Shown: positions 1-7,495 of the stretch, in pieces
Layout: each line of letters begins with the position of its first letter
Numbering within the stretch: the first letter of the stretch is position 1
Assembly (NCBI GenBank): GCA_009936825.1
Contig: JAACDV010000063.1
Coordinates: forward strand, 1 to 14,561
Direction of reading: 5' to 3'
Length of the DNA stretch: 14,561 nt
From: Bacteroidota bacterium
GTDB lineage: Bacteria; Pseudomonadota; Alphaproteobacteria; Puniceispirillales; Puniceispirillaceae
The notes under the pieces: generated by a model
What the model saw: only the letters and a program-made list of their open reading frames with translations
What the model was told of the DNA's origin: nothing
Databases searched by the model: none
Program-made: the position numbers and the translations under genes

Positions 1-35
1 AATTTTTTAGCGGAAGCCAAATTTTTTAGCGGAAG
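1..35. repeat. Tandem 16-bp direct repeat at the 3' end of the SRP RNA gene
   Basis: AATTTTTTAGCGGAAG occurs at 1-16 and again, perfectly, at 20-35, with 3 bases between (period 19). The second copy includes the last 5 bases of the SRP RNA (31-35) plus 11 bases beyond its 3' end, so the arrangement looks like a short duplication of the gene end and its flank. On the minus strand the flank is A-rich rather than T-rich, so neither copy is a normal intrinsic terminator. Confidence 0.8.
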
Positions 36-120
36 ACTGGTCGACCCACACAAAACCAGCCCTGGCTGCTTCCTTTCGGACCTGACCAGTTAGACGGGCA
101 GTGCGTCCGTCCAGCCTTCC
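31..120 (-). ncRNA. ffs: Small bacterial signal recognition particle (4.5S) RNA
   Basis: Read on the minus strand, this 90-nt stretch carries the conserved SRP domain IV: GGTCAGGTCCG, then an AAAGGAAGCAGCC side, which is the apical GGAA loop and asymmetric internal loop bound by Ffh. The ends pair: the 5' end GGAAGGCTGG is complementary to the 3' end CCAGTCTTCC, with one G-U wobble, so the ends given here are the base of the hairpin. The RNA joins Ffh in the particle that delivers nascent inner-membrane proteins to FtsY. It lies downstream of pheA on the same strand but has its own promoter-like element just upstream. The mature ends are inferred from pairing and may extend a few bases. Confidence 0.93.
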
Positions 121-128
121 TAATCCCT

Positions 129-157
129 TATATGGAACAAAGCGCGGTGCCGGACAA
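129..157 (-). promoter_or_regulatory. Putative sigma70-type promoter of the SRP RNA gene
   Basis: On the minus strand, TTGTCC (152-157) and CATATA (129-134) are separated by exactly 17 bases. The -10 box ends 8 bases before the first paired base of the SRP RNA at 120, the spacing expected if transcription starts at the mature 5' end. TTGTCC matches TTGACA at 4 of 6 positions. No transcript data are available, so this is a sequence-based call. Confidence 0.55.
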
Positions 158-235
158 GTGCTTTATGCCGGATCGGTGCTTGATGCCAGACGGGTTCTTT
201 AAGAATTAATGCCTGCTGATAACATTCGCCCGCGA

Positions 236-1090
236 CTAGCGTTGGGTGCGGTCTGGGCTGGCAAGATAGGTTCCCATGTTTGTTACTTCGTCATTCTCGC
301 AATAAAAGCAGAGCTCTTCGATCGCCAATTTCATGTCAGGCCCGTCAATATGGCCCTCAACATCAATATAGAATTGCGCATGGTCGGCAAAGCCCGGGCG
401 GATATAGCTTTCCAATTTGGTGATATTAATGCCGTTTGTTGCAAATCCGCCAAGCGCCTTATACAGCGCCGCCGGAACGCTTCGTAATTTGAAGACCATC
501 GTCGTAATTACACGGCCAGAATCAAGCGGCGGCACAGTTCCCGTTTTAGACATGATCAGAAACCGCGTCGTGTTATGCTCTGCATCCTCGGCTGATTCCA
601 CTAACACATCCAGATCATAGATTTCACCTGCCAGTGCTGAGGCTATGGCCCCGATCCGCTTGTCACCGCGCGCCGCAATGTCTTTGGCAGCACCGGCTGT
701 ATCGGAGTGGGTAATTGCACGCAGTCCCAATGATTGTAGCCGTTCGCGGCATTGTGCCAGCCCCTGTGCATGGCTGTGGACCTCAACCAAATCATCGAGC
801 GTTGCCCCGCGCGGTGCCAAAAGCTGATGGTTCACCCGTTGGAAATGCTCTCCATTGATGATTAACCCCGAACCCGGAAGAATGTGGTGAATATCGGCAA
901 CGCGTCCGGCGATCGAATTTTCTACTGGCACCATGGCCAGCGCGGCGCGTCCTTCCTGAACTGACAAGATCATTTCTTCAAAGGATATGCAGGGCAAAAC
1001 CTCCATTGAAGGCCGTACCGCCTGACATGACATGTGCGAATAGGCACCCAAAACGCCCTGAAAAGCGATGATATTGCTAGAATCGACCAT
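236..1090 (-). CDS. pheA: Prephenate dehydratase (monofunctional, with C-terminal ACT domain)
   Basis: This enzyme converts prephenate to phenylpyruvate, with loss of water and CO2, the committed step to phenylalanine in the cytosol. The 284-residue protein opens with IIAFQGVLGAYSH (7-19) and carries VPVENS (54-59), DTAGAAK (130-136) and the catalytic TTRF (174-177), all hallmarks of the dehydratase domain. An ACT domain follows (about 197-272); its Phe-binding motif reads ESYIRP (227-232), a variant of ESRP. There is no chorismate mutase domain, so it is the monofunctional form. The ATG at 1090 was chosen because GAGGG lies 9 bases upstream and the conserved domain starts right after it. An in-frame GTG at 1156 would add 22 residues but has no ribosome binding site. 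It follows kdsB on the same strand after 141 bases holding a large inverted repeat. Feedback control by Phe through the ACT domain is expected from the family. Confidence 0.94.
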   Translation of the reverse strand: MVDSSNIIAFQGVLGAYSHMSCQAVRPSMEVLPCISFEEMILSVQEGRAALAMVPVENSIAGRVADIHHILPGSGLIINGEHFQRVNHQLLAPRGATLDDLVEVHSHAQGLAQCRERLQSLGLRAITHSDTAGAAKDIAARGDKRIGAIASALAGEIYDLDVLVESAEDAEHNTTRFLIMSKTGTVPPLDSGRVITTMVFKLRSVPAALYKALGGFATNGINITKLESYIRPGFADHAQFYIDVEGHIDGPDMKLAIEELCFYCENDEVTNMGTYLASPDRTQR

Positions 1091-1117
1091 CAGTATTAAC
1101 CCTCGGAATATGGTGTA

Positions 1118-1189
1118 GGCGAGTATCAGGGCGGCGTTGCACCCTGTCAACGACACTATTGGTGCGTGGTGGGGTTTTTGATACTCGCC
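1118..1189 (-). promoter_or_regulatory. Long inverted repeat in the pheA leader (possible cis-acting RNA structure)
   Basis: GGCGAGTATCA (1118-1128) and TGATACTCGCC (1179-1189) are perfect 11-bp inverted complements separated by 50 bases. A smaller pair, GCACC (1139-1143) and GGTGC (1161-1165), sits inside. In the pheA mRNA this would fold into a long closed stem with an inner hairpin, ending 27 bases before the start codon and about 13 bases before the Shine-Dalgarno. There is no U-run after it, so it does not look like an intrinsic terminator, and I see no Phe-rich leader peptide. Its function is unknown. Confidence 0.5.
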
Positions 1190-1231
1190 CCTCTAAATCG
1201 AAACTTTACTTATCGAATATTAATGCAGCGC

Positions 1232-1987
1232 TTACCTGGTTAGTCGGGCCCGCGCTGCCCTTAAATCCGTGGGGGTGTCAATGCCGCCCGGGGCATGATC
1301 AATCTCGGCAACGGCAATCGACATACCTGCTTCTAGGGCGCGAAGCTGTTCCAGTCGCTCGGATTTCTCCAACGGTGATTCTGGCAGGGCAACAAAGCGC
1401 GCCAACGCCTCACGCCGCCACCCATAAACACCGATATGGTGATATTTTATGGCATCGCCTGTTGGAACAGCGGCCCGGCTGAAATACAGCGCCCGACCAA
1501 ATCCTTGCCCGGGTCTGCCTGCGGTATCGTCCCAACTGACCACCGCTTTTACAATCTGCTCGCGTGCGATCTCTTCATCGCTGGCTGGGGTAACCAAAGT
1601 CGACAGATCGGCCCCGCTATGCTGCGATAGCTCAAAAAGCTTAGCGGGAATGGCATTATCTATTTCCGGCAGATCGCCTTGCAAATTTAGTATCAGATCA
1701 AAAGTTCCGTCCGGATCAATATTCTCAACCGCTTCAAAGGTACGGTCTGATCCTGATGAATGATCGCTGCGGGTCATCATTGCATTACCGCCGGCGTTTC
1801 GGATCACCGCCGCGATATCATCATGGTCGGTTGCCACCCAGACGGGGGCGATGTCTGCTGCGACGGCGCGCTCCCAGACATGCTGGATCATCGGCTTGCC
1901 GGCGATATCGGCAAGCGGCTTTCCGGGAAGACGATTTGCCGCCATTCGCGCCGGAATGATTATTAAAGGTGTCAGCTTCTTGTTCAT
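1232..1987 (-). CDS. kdsB: 3-deoxy-manno-octulosonate cytidylyltransferase (CMP-Kdo synthetase)
   Basis: The enzyme activates Kdo with CTP to give CMP-Kdo for the lipopolysaccharide inner core; it acts in the cytosol. At 251 residues it has the usual family length. Motifs in order are PARMAANRLPGKPL (12-25, nucleotide-binding loop), VATDHDDI (51-58), NLQGDLPEI (101-109, with metal-binding Asp105), HIGVYGWRREAL (184-195), SPLEKSERLEQLRALEAG (204-221) and GGIDTPTDL (234-242). The ATG at 1987 directly precedes the conserved IIIPAR strand; I see no strong Shine-Dalgarno in front of it. It is the first gene of the minus-strand run kdsB-pheA-ffs and diverges from cycM across 167 bases. The kdsB-pheA pairing next to a membrane-anchored cytochrome c is a common alphaproteobacterial arrangement. 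Confidence 0.95.
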   Translation of the reverse strand: MNKKLTPLIIIPARMAANRLPGKPLADIAGKPMIQHVWERAVAADIAPVWVATDHDDIAAVIRNAGGNAMMTRSDHSSGSDRTFEAVENIDPDGTFDLILNLQGDLPEIDNAIPAKLFELSQHSGADLSTLVTPASDEEIAREQIVKAVVSWDDTAGRPGQGFGRALYFSRAAVPTGDAIKYHHIGVYGWRREALARFVALPESPLEKSERLEQLRALEAGMSIAVAEIDHAPGGIDTPTDLRAARARLTR

Positions 1988-2154
1988 TGTGCGTCAATTC
2001 ATCACACATTTGCCGATTTGCATAGGCAAAAGCATCAAAACCGCGATCGGGGACTTGAGGCCAACGATCAATTTCGGTAAGAGTTTGGCTCTGCCTTAAA
2101 TCGCTAGTGACTGGCAGGTGATGTGAGAGGGGCTCCCGCAGGGGAGATACAAGC
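1988..2154. promoter_or_regulatory. Divergent kdsB/cycM intergenic region with a hairpin over the cycM ribosome binding site
   Basis: These 167 bases separate two divergently transcribed genes and must hold both promoters, but I found no convincing -35/-10 pair for either. The clearest element is CTCCC (2133-2137) complementary to GGGAG (2142-2146) around a 4-base loop (GCAG). The 3' arm is the Shine-Dalgarno of cycM, so folding would mask it. The short stem is GC-rich. Confidence 0.4.
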
Positions 2155-2736
2155 ATGGATGAATTAGGTCTCAACAAGGTCTTTGCAGGGTTTCTGGTTG
2201 CAGCGCTGATGCTGATGGCTGGCATAAAACTGGCCGACATTTTGGTGCCACATAGCGAGCTTACTCAAAACTCGTATATCATCGAAGTGCCTGAGGGCGG
2301 CACGGTGGCGGCGGCCGGTCCGGTAGACACTGGCCCTGAGCCAATTCTTGCGTTGCTAGCTAGTGCTGATGTTGCTGCCGGAGAAAAACTGGCGAAGAAA
2401 TGTACTGCTTGCCATGTGTTCGATCAGGACGGCGCCAATAAGGTTGGTCCGGGATTGTGGAACATTGTAAACGCCGCTAAAGGTGCCAAGGATGGCTTTG
2501 CCTACTCCTCAGCACTGGTTGATTTCGGCGGTGCGTGGGATTATGCAGCGTTGAACGCATTCCTTGCCAAGCCAAAAGCTTATATCTCAGGCACCAAAAT
2601 GAATTTTGTCGGACTGAAAAAACCTAACGATCGCGCAAACATGATTGCCTATTTGCGGCAACAGGCCTCTGCCCCTGCTGCGTTGCCGACAGCAGCTGAA
2701 ATTGCCGCTGAAGCTGAAACGCCGAGTGACGGTTGA
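2155..2736 (+). CDS. cycM: Membrane-anchored c-type cytochrome (CycM/c552 type)
   Basis: This is a single-heme class I cytochrome c tethered to the inner membrane and facing the periplasm, likely carrying electrons from the bc1 complex to a terminal oxidase, as CycM/c552 proteins do. Of 193 residues, about 8-30 form one hydrophobic anchor (VFAGFLVAALMLMAGIKLA), followed by a flexible linker and the cytochrome domain. The heme site is CTACH (83-87, axial His87); the sixth ligand is probably Met149 in GTKMNFVG. NDRANMIAYLR near the end is typical of the C-terminal helix, and an Ala/Glu-rich tail follows. AGGGGAG lies about 8 bases before the ATG. hisN follows directly with a 4-base overlap, so the two are likely co-transcribed, although no functional tie is obvious. 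The anchor lacks a signal-peptidase site, consistent with it being retained. Confidence 0.92.
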   Translation: MDELGLNKVFAGFLVAALMLMAGIKLADILVPHSELTQNSYIIEVPEGGTVAAAGPVDTGPEPILALLASADVAAGEKLAKKCTACHVFDQDGANKVGPGLWNIVNAAKGAKDGFAYSSALVDFGGAWDYAALNAFLAKPKAYISGTKMNFVGLKKPNDRANMIAYLRQQASAPAALPTAAEIAAEAETPSDG

Positions 2737-3557
2737 TCGAAATGACATCCAATAAAAATAGCTCCCGTATTCACAGCCAGCTCGATAATACCGAGCTGGC
2801 TGACTTTTTATCCGACCTGCCAGCCATCAGTAGGCCGATCATCAAGAGCTGGTTCCGCAGCGGCGGCACGGTAGAATGGAAGTCTGATGCCTCGCCCGTC
2901 ACGCTGGCTGACAAAACGGTTGAGCGCGCCCTTCGCGATGCGATTGAAGCCCGTTTTCCTGAAGATGATGTTTTGGGCGAAGAACATGATGCCCACACCG
3001 GTTCCGGTGATACCGGCTATACATGGGTGATTGATCCGATTGATGGCACACGCGCCTTTGTTTGTGGGCGGCCAATTTTTGGAACACTGATCGGATTGGT
3101 CAGGAATGACGTGCCGATTGCCGGTTTCATTGACATTCCTATGCTGGATGAATGTTATGTGGCAGTTGGTGGAGAGACGTTGTTGAACGGATCGCCGGTG
3201 CGGACCAGCACGGTCAAAACGCTGAAGAGCGCGCGCATTGGCACAACGTCTCCCCAAGCGCTGCTGGATGACAGTCTTGCCGCTTATAACCAGCTGGAAA
3301 CCATCGCGGCCATAAGCTCCTATGGGGGGGATTGCCATAATTATGCGCTGTTGGCGAGCGGCCATCTCGACCTTGTTTTGGAGGATGGTCTTGCTACGCA
3401 TGATATTATGGGAGTGGTCGAAGTGGTGCGCTCGGCCGGCGGCATTGTCACTGATAAGACAGGCGCGCCGGTTTCGTTTGCGGGGACTGCAAGCCTGCTG
3501 GCAGCCGCAACACCTGAGTTGCATGCCGAGGCGCTGGCCTTGATAGCTGCAAGCTAG
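2733..3557 (+). CDS. hisN: Histidinol-phosphatase, inositol monophosphatase family (HisN type)
   Basis: A Mg-dependent phosphatase of the IMPase fold that most likely removes phosphate from L-histidinol phosphate, the penultimate step of histidine synthesis. Metal-site motifs are GEEHD (82-86, Glu84), WVIDPIDGT (98-106, Asp101 and Asp104) and ATHDIM (221-226, Asp224). The stretch RAFVCGRPIFGTLIGL just after DPIDGT resembles HisN proteins rather than inositol monophosphatase (which usually has GT.NF.). Length, 274 residues, fits. The start is uncertain: TTG at 2733 overlaps the cycM stop as TTGA and has GAG 6 bases upstream, while ATG at 2742 lies in frame 3 codons later with poorer spacing. 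The family also includes CysQ and sugar phosphatases, so the substrate is inferred from motif resemblance only; no other his gene is in view. Confidence 0.85.
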   Translation: MIEMTSNKNSSRIHSQLDNTELADFLSDLPAISRPIIKSWFRSGGTVEWKSDASPVTLADKTVERALRDAIEARFPEDDVLGEEHDAHTGSGDTGYTWVIDPIDGTRAFVCGRPIFGTLIGLVRNDVPIAGFIDIPMLDECYVAVGGETLLNGSPVRTSTVKTLKSARIGTTSPQALLDDSLAAYNQLETIAAISSYGGDCHNYALLASGHLDLVLEDGLATHDIMGVVEVVRSAGGIVTDKTGAPVSFAGTASLLAAATPELHAEALALIAAS

Positions 3558-3643
3558 GCCTATAATCTGGACCCCTTGCGAGCGAAATTGCGGGGATGCG
3601 GGCCAACGCGTAATGGCCGGTTCGCGATAAAAGGGGCATGACA

Positions 3644-4573
3644 ATGATAAAGATCGGTTTTTATGGAAGCGCCGAAGACATGGCGCATTGGCAGGAGACG
3701 CTGACGCCGCTCCTCCCGAAATTTCAGATTAAGGATCTTCTTAGCGAGGCTGGCCGTGACTGTGACATTGCCCTTGTTTGGGCGCCTCCCGAAAATGCTT
3801 TTACCGGCTGTGCCAATCTGCGGGGAATTATCCTTCAGGGGCAGGGCGTCGATCATATGATGCGCGATGCTACGGTGCCGCGCGATATTGCGATGGTTCG
3901 GCTGGTTGATCCCGATATGGCCAATGCGCTCAGCCATTGGGCGATTTTGAATGCGCTCGATTTCTGGCGTGATGGTGCCTACTACCGTGCTGCCCAGCAG
4001 GAAAAAAAATGGCAGGCCATTCCACAGCGTCCGGCAACGGGCGCGCGGGTCGGCGTTTTGGGAACAGGCGCAATTGGCAGCGTGATCGCCAGCCGGTTTG
4101 CTGCGATGGGATTTGTCACCCGGGGGTTCACTCGGACACCGCGCGAAATTGACGACGTTGAAATGTTTGCTGGCGCTGCCCGCCTTGCTGATTTTGCTGC
4201 TGGTCTGGATATTGTGGTTTCAGTAATGCCGTTAACGCCGCAGACGACAGGTCTGATGAATGCCGAATTTTTTGATTTGCTGGCCGACGGTGCGTTTATC
4301 ATTAATGGCGGGCGTGGTCCGCAAATTATCGATGATGATCTGCTGGCGGCACTTGATAGCGGGCGTCTTGGCGGTGCAGCGTTGGATGTTTTCGCCGTTG
4401 AACCGCTGCCTGCTGAGCATCGGTTCTGGACGCATCCGAATGTGCGGGTATGGCCGCATGTTGCCGCACAAACCAATGCCGAATCGGCGGCTCAGCAGGT
4501 ATCTGCCGCTATTTTGAAGATTATCGCCGGAGAAACGCCCGACAATAAGGTTGATTGGCAGCGCGGATACTAG
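3644..4573 (+). CDS. ghrA: D-2-hydroxyacid dehydrogenase, GhrA-like (glyoxylate/hydroxypyruvate reductase A family)
   Basis: This is an NAD(P)H-dependent cytosolic dehydrogenase that probably reduces glyoxylate or hydroxypyruvate to glycolate or glycerate. Numbered from the ATG at 3644, the Rossmann motif GTGAIG is at 140-145, the catalytic Arg224 lies in NGGRG, Glu253 in VEPLP and His272 in PHVAA; these three form the family's active site. LLAALDSGRLGGAALDVF and EPLPAEHRFWTHP match the GhrA branch closely. The ATG at 3644 is preferred because AAGGGG (3631-3636) sits 7 bases before it; a second ATG at 3638 is only 1 base from that Shine-Dalgarno. The 86 bases after hisN contain TTGCGG-17-TAATGG, a weak promoter candidate, so the gene may be expressed separately. 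Exact substrate is inferred from family resemblance. Confidence 0.85.
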   Translation: MIKIGFYGSAEDMAHWQETLTPLLPKFQIKDLLSEAGRDCDIALVWAPPENAFTGCANLRGIILQGQGVDHMMRDATVPRDIAMVRLVDPDMANALSHWAILNALDFWRDGAYYRAAQQEKKWQAIPQRPATGARVGVLGTGAIGSVIASRFAAMGFVTRGFTRTPREIDDVEMFAGAARLADFAAGLDIVVSVMPLTPQTTGLMNAEFFDLLADGAFIINGGRGPQIIDDDLLAALDSGRLGGAALDVFAVEPLPAEHRFWTHPNVRVWPHVAAQTNAESAAQQVSAAILKIIAGETPDNKVDWQRGY

Positions 4574-4620
4574 ATTTACCTAGGAAACAAGTAATCAATT
4601 CCGCAAAAAATAGGGGCCTA

Positions 4621-6078
4621 TTAGGCGACGGCCAAACTTTCGATATAGGTAAAAATTGCGCGAAGCCCCATTGCCTCGCCGCCTTTTGGCCGCCCTGGCC
4701 GTCCGCCCAAATTCCATGCCATCACATCAATATGCGCCCAGTTGGTCTGCTTTCCGGCGAATCGGCGCAGGAACAATGCGGCAGTAATAGCCCCTCCATA
4801 TCCCGAAGCACCGGTGCTGGACAGGGTTACATATCCGCCATCCAGATGCCGTTCATACGGATCGAACACAGGCAGACGCCATAAGGGATCCGCGACAACA
4901 TTGCTTGCATCCAGAATCGCCGATGCGGTGGTGTCTTTATTGCAGAACAGCGCCGGAAGTTCGGTGCCCAGCGCAACACGCGCCGCGCCGGTCAAAGTGG
5001 CAAAATCGATCATAAAGTCGGGCTCATCCTCGCAGGCAAGCGTGATCGCATCGGCAAGGACCAGCCGCCCTTCGGCGTCGGTATTACCAACTTCAACGGC
5101 GATGCCAGCGCGTGTTTCAATAACATCCAGCGGACGCATTGATTGTGAAGAAACCGCGTTTTCGGCGGCTGGAATCAGAACCCTGAGTCTGACCGGCAGA
5201 CCGGCAGTCATGATCGCTGTTGCCAGCCCCAAAACGGTTGCCGCCCCGCCCATATCCTTTTTCATCATCTCCATTGCCTTTGACGGCTTTAGATCAAGTC
5301 CGCCCGAATCAAAGGTGATCCCTTTTCCAATCAGAGTGATTTTTGGCCCGGTATCACCCCAACTTAGATCAATTAGCCGCGGGGCAATTTCGGCAGCACG
5401 GCCAACAATGTTGATTGCCGGATAGTCGCGTGCCAACGCATCACCACTGCTGACAGTGATGGTTGCATCAAAGGTCTTGGCAAGGTGGTGCGCCGTTGTC
5501 TCCAATCCGGCCGGTGTCATGTGATTAGGGGGTGAATTGATCAGATCACGGCACAGCGCAACCCCGTGCGCAAGACCTTGCAACCGCCTTGCCGCGTTGC
5601 CGCCGACCAACGCTGGCGGCAGAATGAGAGTACTAATTTGCGAATCGCGAATCTTTGCATCAGTCCGGTAAGTGTTGAACTGATATTGCGCCAATGCCCA
5701 GCCAAGACAAACCTGTCCGAAATCAATTTCGGCATCACTATCCGGACTAATCGCCCAACTGCCTTGCGGCAGGTTTGATGCGATGGCGCTGCTGTCCCAG
5801 ATTGCGGCACTTCCATCCGCATCAATGATTCCAAGTGCAGTGCGGCCTCCTCCAGCAGATGCGGCCTCATCAGGGGGTAGCATAATCGAAGCGCCCGACT
5901 TGGCAGAAAAGCCATTCGCTGCAATCCATGCCAACTGGCCGGGACTAGCGCTGGTCTGCCAGTTTGCAAATCCGCCGGATGTCATTAAATGCAAGTCGCC
6001 CAGATCAGATTTTTCAGTGTTGGCAGAATTTGCGGCCAGCCCAAGCGATTCAATCTCGCGGAGCACAATATCAGTCAT
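4621..6078 (-). CDS. M17 leucyl aminopeptidase family protein
   Basis: A cytosolic dinuclear-zinc aminopeptidase that trims N-terminal residues from peptides. The C-terminal catalytic domain carries the M17 signature NTDAEGRLVLAD (332-343). By alignment with leucine aminopeptidase, the metal ligands are Lys252, Asp257, Asp275, Asp334 and Glu336, and the catalytic residues are Lys264 and Arg338; all are present. The N-terminal domain (about 1-165) is diverged, and features such as GWALAQYQFNTY and DLINSPPNHMTP point to the second, PepB-like alphaproteobacterial branch rather than classical PepA. AAGGTGA ends 6 bases before the ATG at 6078, giving a firm start. It lies 52 bases downstream of the MATE gene on the same strand and converges with the dehydrogenase gene across 47 bases, where no clear terminator is seen. 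Confidence 0.93.
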   Translation of the reverse strand: MTDIVLREIESLGLAANSANTEKSDLGDLHLMTSGGFANWQTSASPGQLAWIAANGFSAKSGASIMLPPDEAASAGGGRTALGIIDADGSAAIWDSSAIASNLPQGSWAISPDSDAEIDFGQVCLGWALAQYQFNTYRTDAKIRDSQISTLILPPALVGGNAARRLQGLAHGVALCRDLINSPPNHMTPAGLETTAHHLAKTFDATITVSSGDALARDYPAINIVGRAAEIAPRLIDLSWGDTGPKITLIGKGITFDSGGLDLKPSKAMEMMKKDMGGAATVLGLATAIMTAGLPVRLRVLIPAAENAVSSQSMRPLDVIETRAGIAVEVGNTDAEGRLVLADAITLACEDEPDFMIDFATLTGAARVALGTELPALFCNKDTTASAILDASNVVADPLWRLPVFDPYERHLDGGYVTLSSTGASGYGGAITAALFLRRFAGKQTNWAHIDVMAWNLGGRPGRPKGGEAMGLRAIFTYIESLAVA

Positions 6079-6130
6079 TTCAAATCACCTTATACCTTTT
6101 AATCGGACGTAGTTTTGTCAGTGTATTATT

Positions 6131-7495
6131 CTAGGGTTGGACTATCATACGGACATGCCCCATTCGCATTAGCAATGTCAGGCCACGCATTCCCAGATAT
6201 ATCGTAAAGGCGGCCAGAAGGCCATTCAACCCGTACCCACCCAGAAGAAAAACGAGAAGTAAAAATCCGGCGGATGAAATGATCATTGCATTGCGCATAT
6301 CTTTACTTTGTGTTGCGCCGATGAAAATTCCGTCCATCTGAAACGCAAGAAACGCCACCGGTGCCAACAACGCCGCCCAATGCCAATGCGTCAGGGTCAG
6401 TCGGGCCAGATCATCCTGTGTTGTCATAATACCGACAAAGGCCGGTCCGCTAAACCAAACAATGATTCCGATCACCATCGCCGCGCTTCCAGCCATAATG
6501 TTGGTGCGGAACACCGTCCTATTCAGCATGGCAGGGTTGCGCCTCCCCACCGCCTCACCTACCATTGCCTCGGCAGCATGGGCGAACGCATCCAGACCAA
6601 ACGCGATCAGCCCGAACATCACCAGAATCAATTGCACCGCGGCAAGTGACAGATCATCTACAGCCGCTGCCTTGTTCAGCAGAACTGCCTCGCTGAGCAC
6701 CAGCAGCATGGTGCGAATGACCAGATCGCCACCAATGACAAAAAATCTCTTGAATGCCGGCAGATCAAACCATTCGGGGTTGCGGCGGAACGCCCTTGAC
6801 GCAACTCCGGCCAGCATATCGCGCCATTGCCAGCGCAACAGTGCCAGCGTTGCAAATAGCCCCAGCCACTGGGCAATCACCGACGCCCACGCGACTCCCT
6901 CAATTTCCATGCCTAGGCCAAGCACAAATACTAGGTTCAAAATCAGATTGGTCATGTTCACAAAGGCAACCTGAACCATAACCAGACGCATCGCTTGTCG
7001 TCCGAAAAGAGTGCCAACCAGAACCATGCTCGCCAACGCTGCCGGAACGGCATATAGACGAATGCTGATATAGTCATGCATCAGCGCTTTGACTTGCGTG
7101 CTGCCGGTCAGAATCATGTCGGTCACAAGATGAATAAGCGGGGCCGCGAGATTGATTGTAATGCCCAGAATGCCGGCGACAACCAACCCCCGAATAATCA
7201 GGTTCTCGATGGTTTTGGTGTCTTCGCGGCCATGCGCCTGCGCCACTAGGCCGGTCGTGCACATTCGTAAAAAGCCAACCCCGAAATAAAGAAAATTGAA
7301 AACCAAGGTGCCAAGCGCCACCGCGCCAACAAAGCTGACGTCATCCAAGCGCCCCATCATTGCGGTGTCAGCAGCGCCTACCAATGGAATCGTAATAGTG
7401 GCAATAAATACGGGCCATGAAATCGCCCATATGCGCCGCCAGCTGGTGCGCTCAAGCAGGATTTGTGAATCTTGTTTTGAAGGCTGCGGTGCCAT
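6131..7495 (-). CDS. MATE family efflux transporter, DinF subfamily
   Basis: A 454-residue inner-membrane antiporter with about 12 hydrophobic helices in two homologous halves, expected to export small cationic or amphipathic compounds using a Na+ or H+ gradient. The N-half has DTAMMGRL (43-50) and FGVGFLRMCTTGLVAQAHG (71-89); the C-half has LDAFAHAAEAMVGEAVG (301-317) and MDGIFIGATQSKDMRNAM (387-404). This last motif is characteristic of DinF-type members. Substrate cannot be told from sequence. The ATG at 7495 has GGAGAA about 8 bases upstream. It is the first gene of the pair MATE-aminopeptidase and is divergent from the ArnT-like gene. No LexA box or other damage-control site was noticed, so DNA-damage control as in E. 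coli dinF is not supported. Confidence 0.92.
   Translation of the reverse strand: MAPQPSKQDSQILLERTSWRRIWAISWPVFIATITIPLVGAADTAMMGRLDDVSFVGAVALGTLVFNFLYFGVGFLRMCTTGLVAQAHGREDTKTIENLIIRGLVVAGILGITINLAAPLIHLVTDMILTGSTQVKALMHDYISIRLYAVPAALASMVLVGTLFGRQAMRLVMVQVAFVNMTNLILNLVFVLGLGMEIEGVAWASVIAQWLGLFATLALLRWQWRDMLAGVASRAFRRNPEWFDLPAFKRFFVIGGDLVIRTMLLVLSEAVLLNKAAAVDDLSLAAVQLILVMFGLIAFGLDAFAHAAEAMVGEAVGRRNPAMLNRTVFRTNIMAGSAAMVIGIIVWFSGPAFVGIMTTQDDLARLTLTHWHWAALLAPVAFLAFQMDGIFIGATQSKDMRNAMIISSAGFLLLVFLLGGYGLNGLLAAFTIYLGMRGLTLLMRMGHVRMIVQP

Noticed and set aside
1..35. The two copies of the AATTTTTTAGCGGAAG word as part of a CRISPR array
   Set aside because: There are only two copies in view with a 3-base spacer, and the word overlaps the SRP RNA end; the spacing is far too short for CRISPR.
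1088..1156. Upstream GTG start for pheA adding 22 residues
   Set aside because: There is no Shine-Dalgarno before it, it lies within the inverted repeat, and the ATG at 1090 has GAGGG at good spacing and directly precedes the conserved domain.
2808..3644. Long open reading on the minus strand (278 codons) opposite hisN
   Set aside because: It has no recognisable family motif, is fully covered by a convincing hisN gene on the other strand, and reads like a complementary-frame shadow.
4574..4620. AATAGGGGCCTATT near-palindrome between the convergent dehydrogenase and aminopeptidase genes as a bidirectional terminator
   Set aside because: The 6-bp arms leave only a 2-base loop and there is no T-run on either side, so a working intrinsic terminator is not supported.
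4742..5425. Long open reading on the plus strand (227 codons) opposite the M17 aminopeptidase
   Set aside because: It is the complement of the conserved catalytic domain, is rich in Ser/Arg/Ala as shadows usually are, and lacks a ribosome binding site.
6079..6130. A separate promoter for the aminopeptidase in the gap after the MATE gene
   Set aside because: CTGACA and TATAAG on the minus strand are 21 bases apart, too far for a normal sigma70 promoter, so co-transcription with the MATE gene is simpler.
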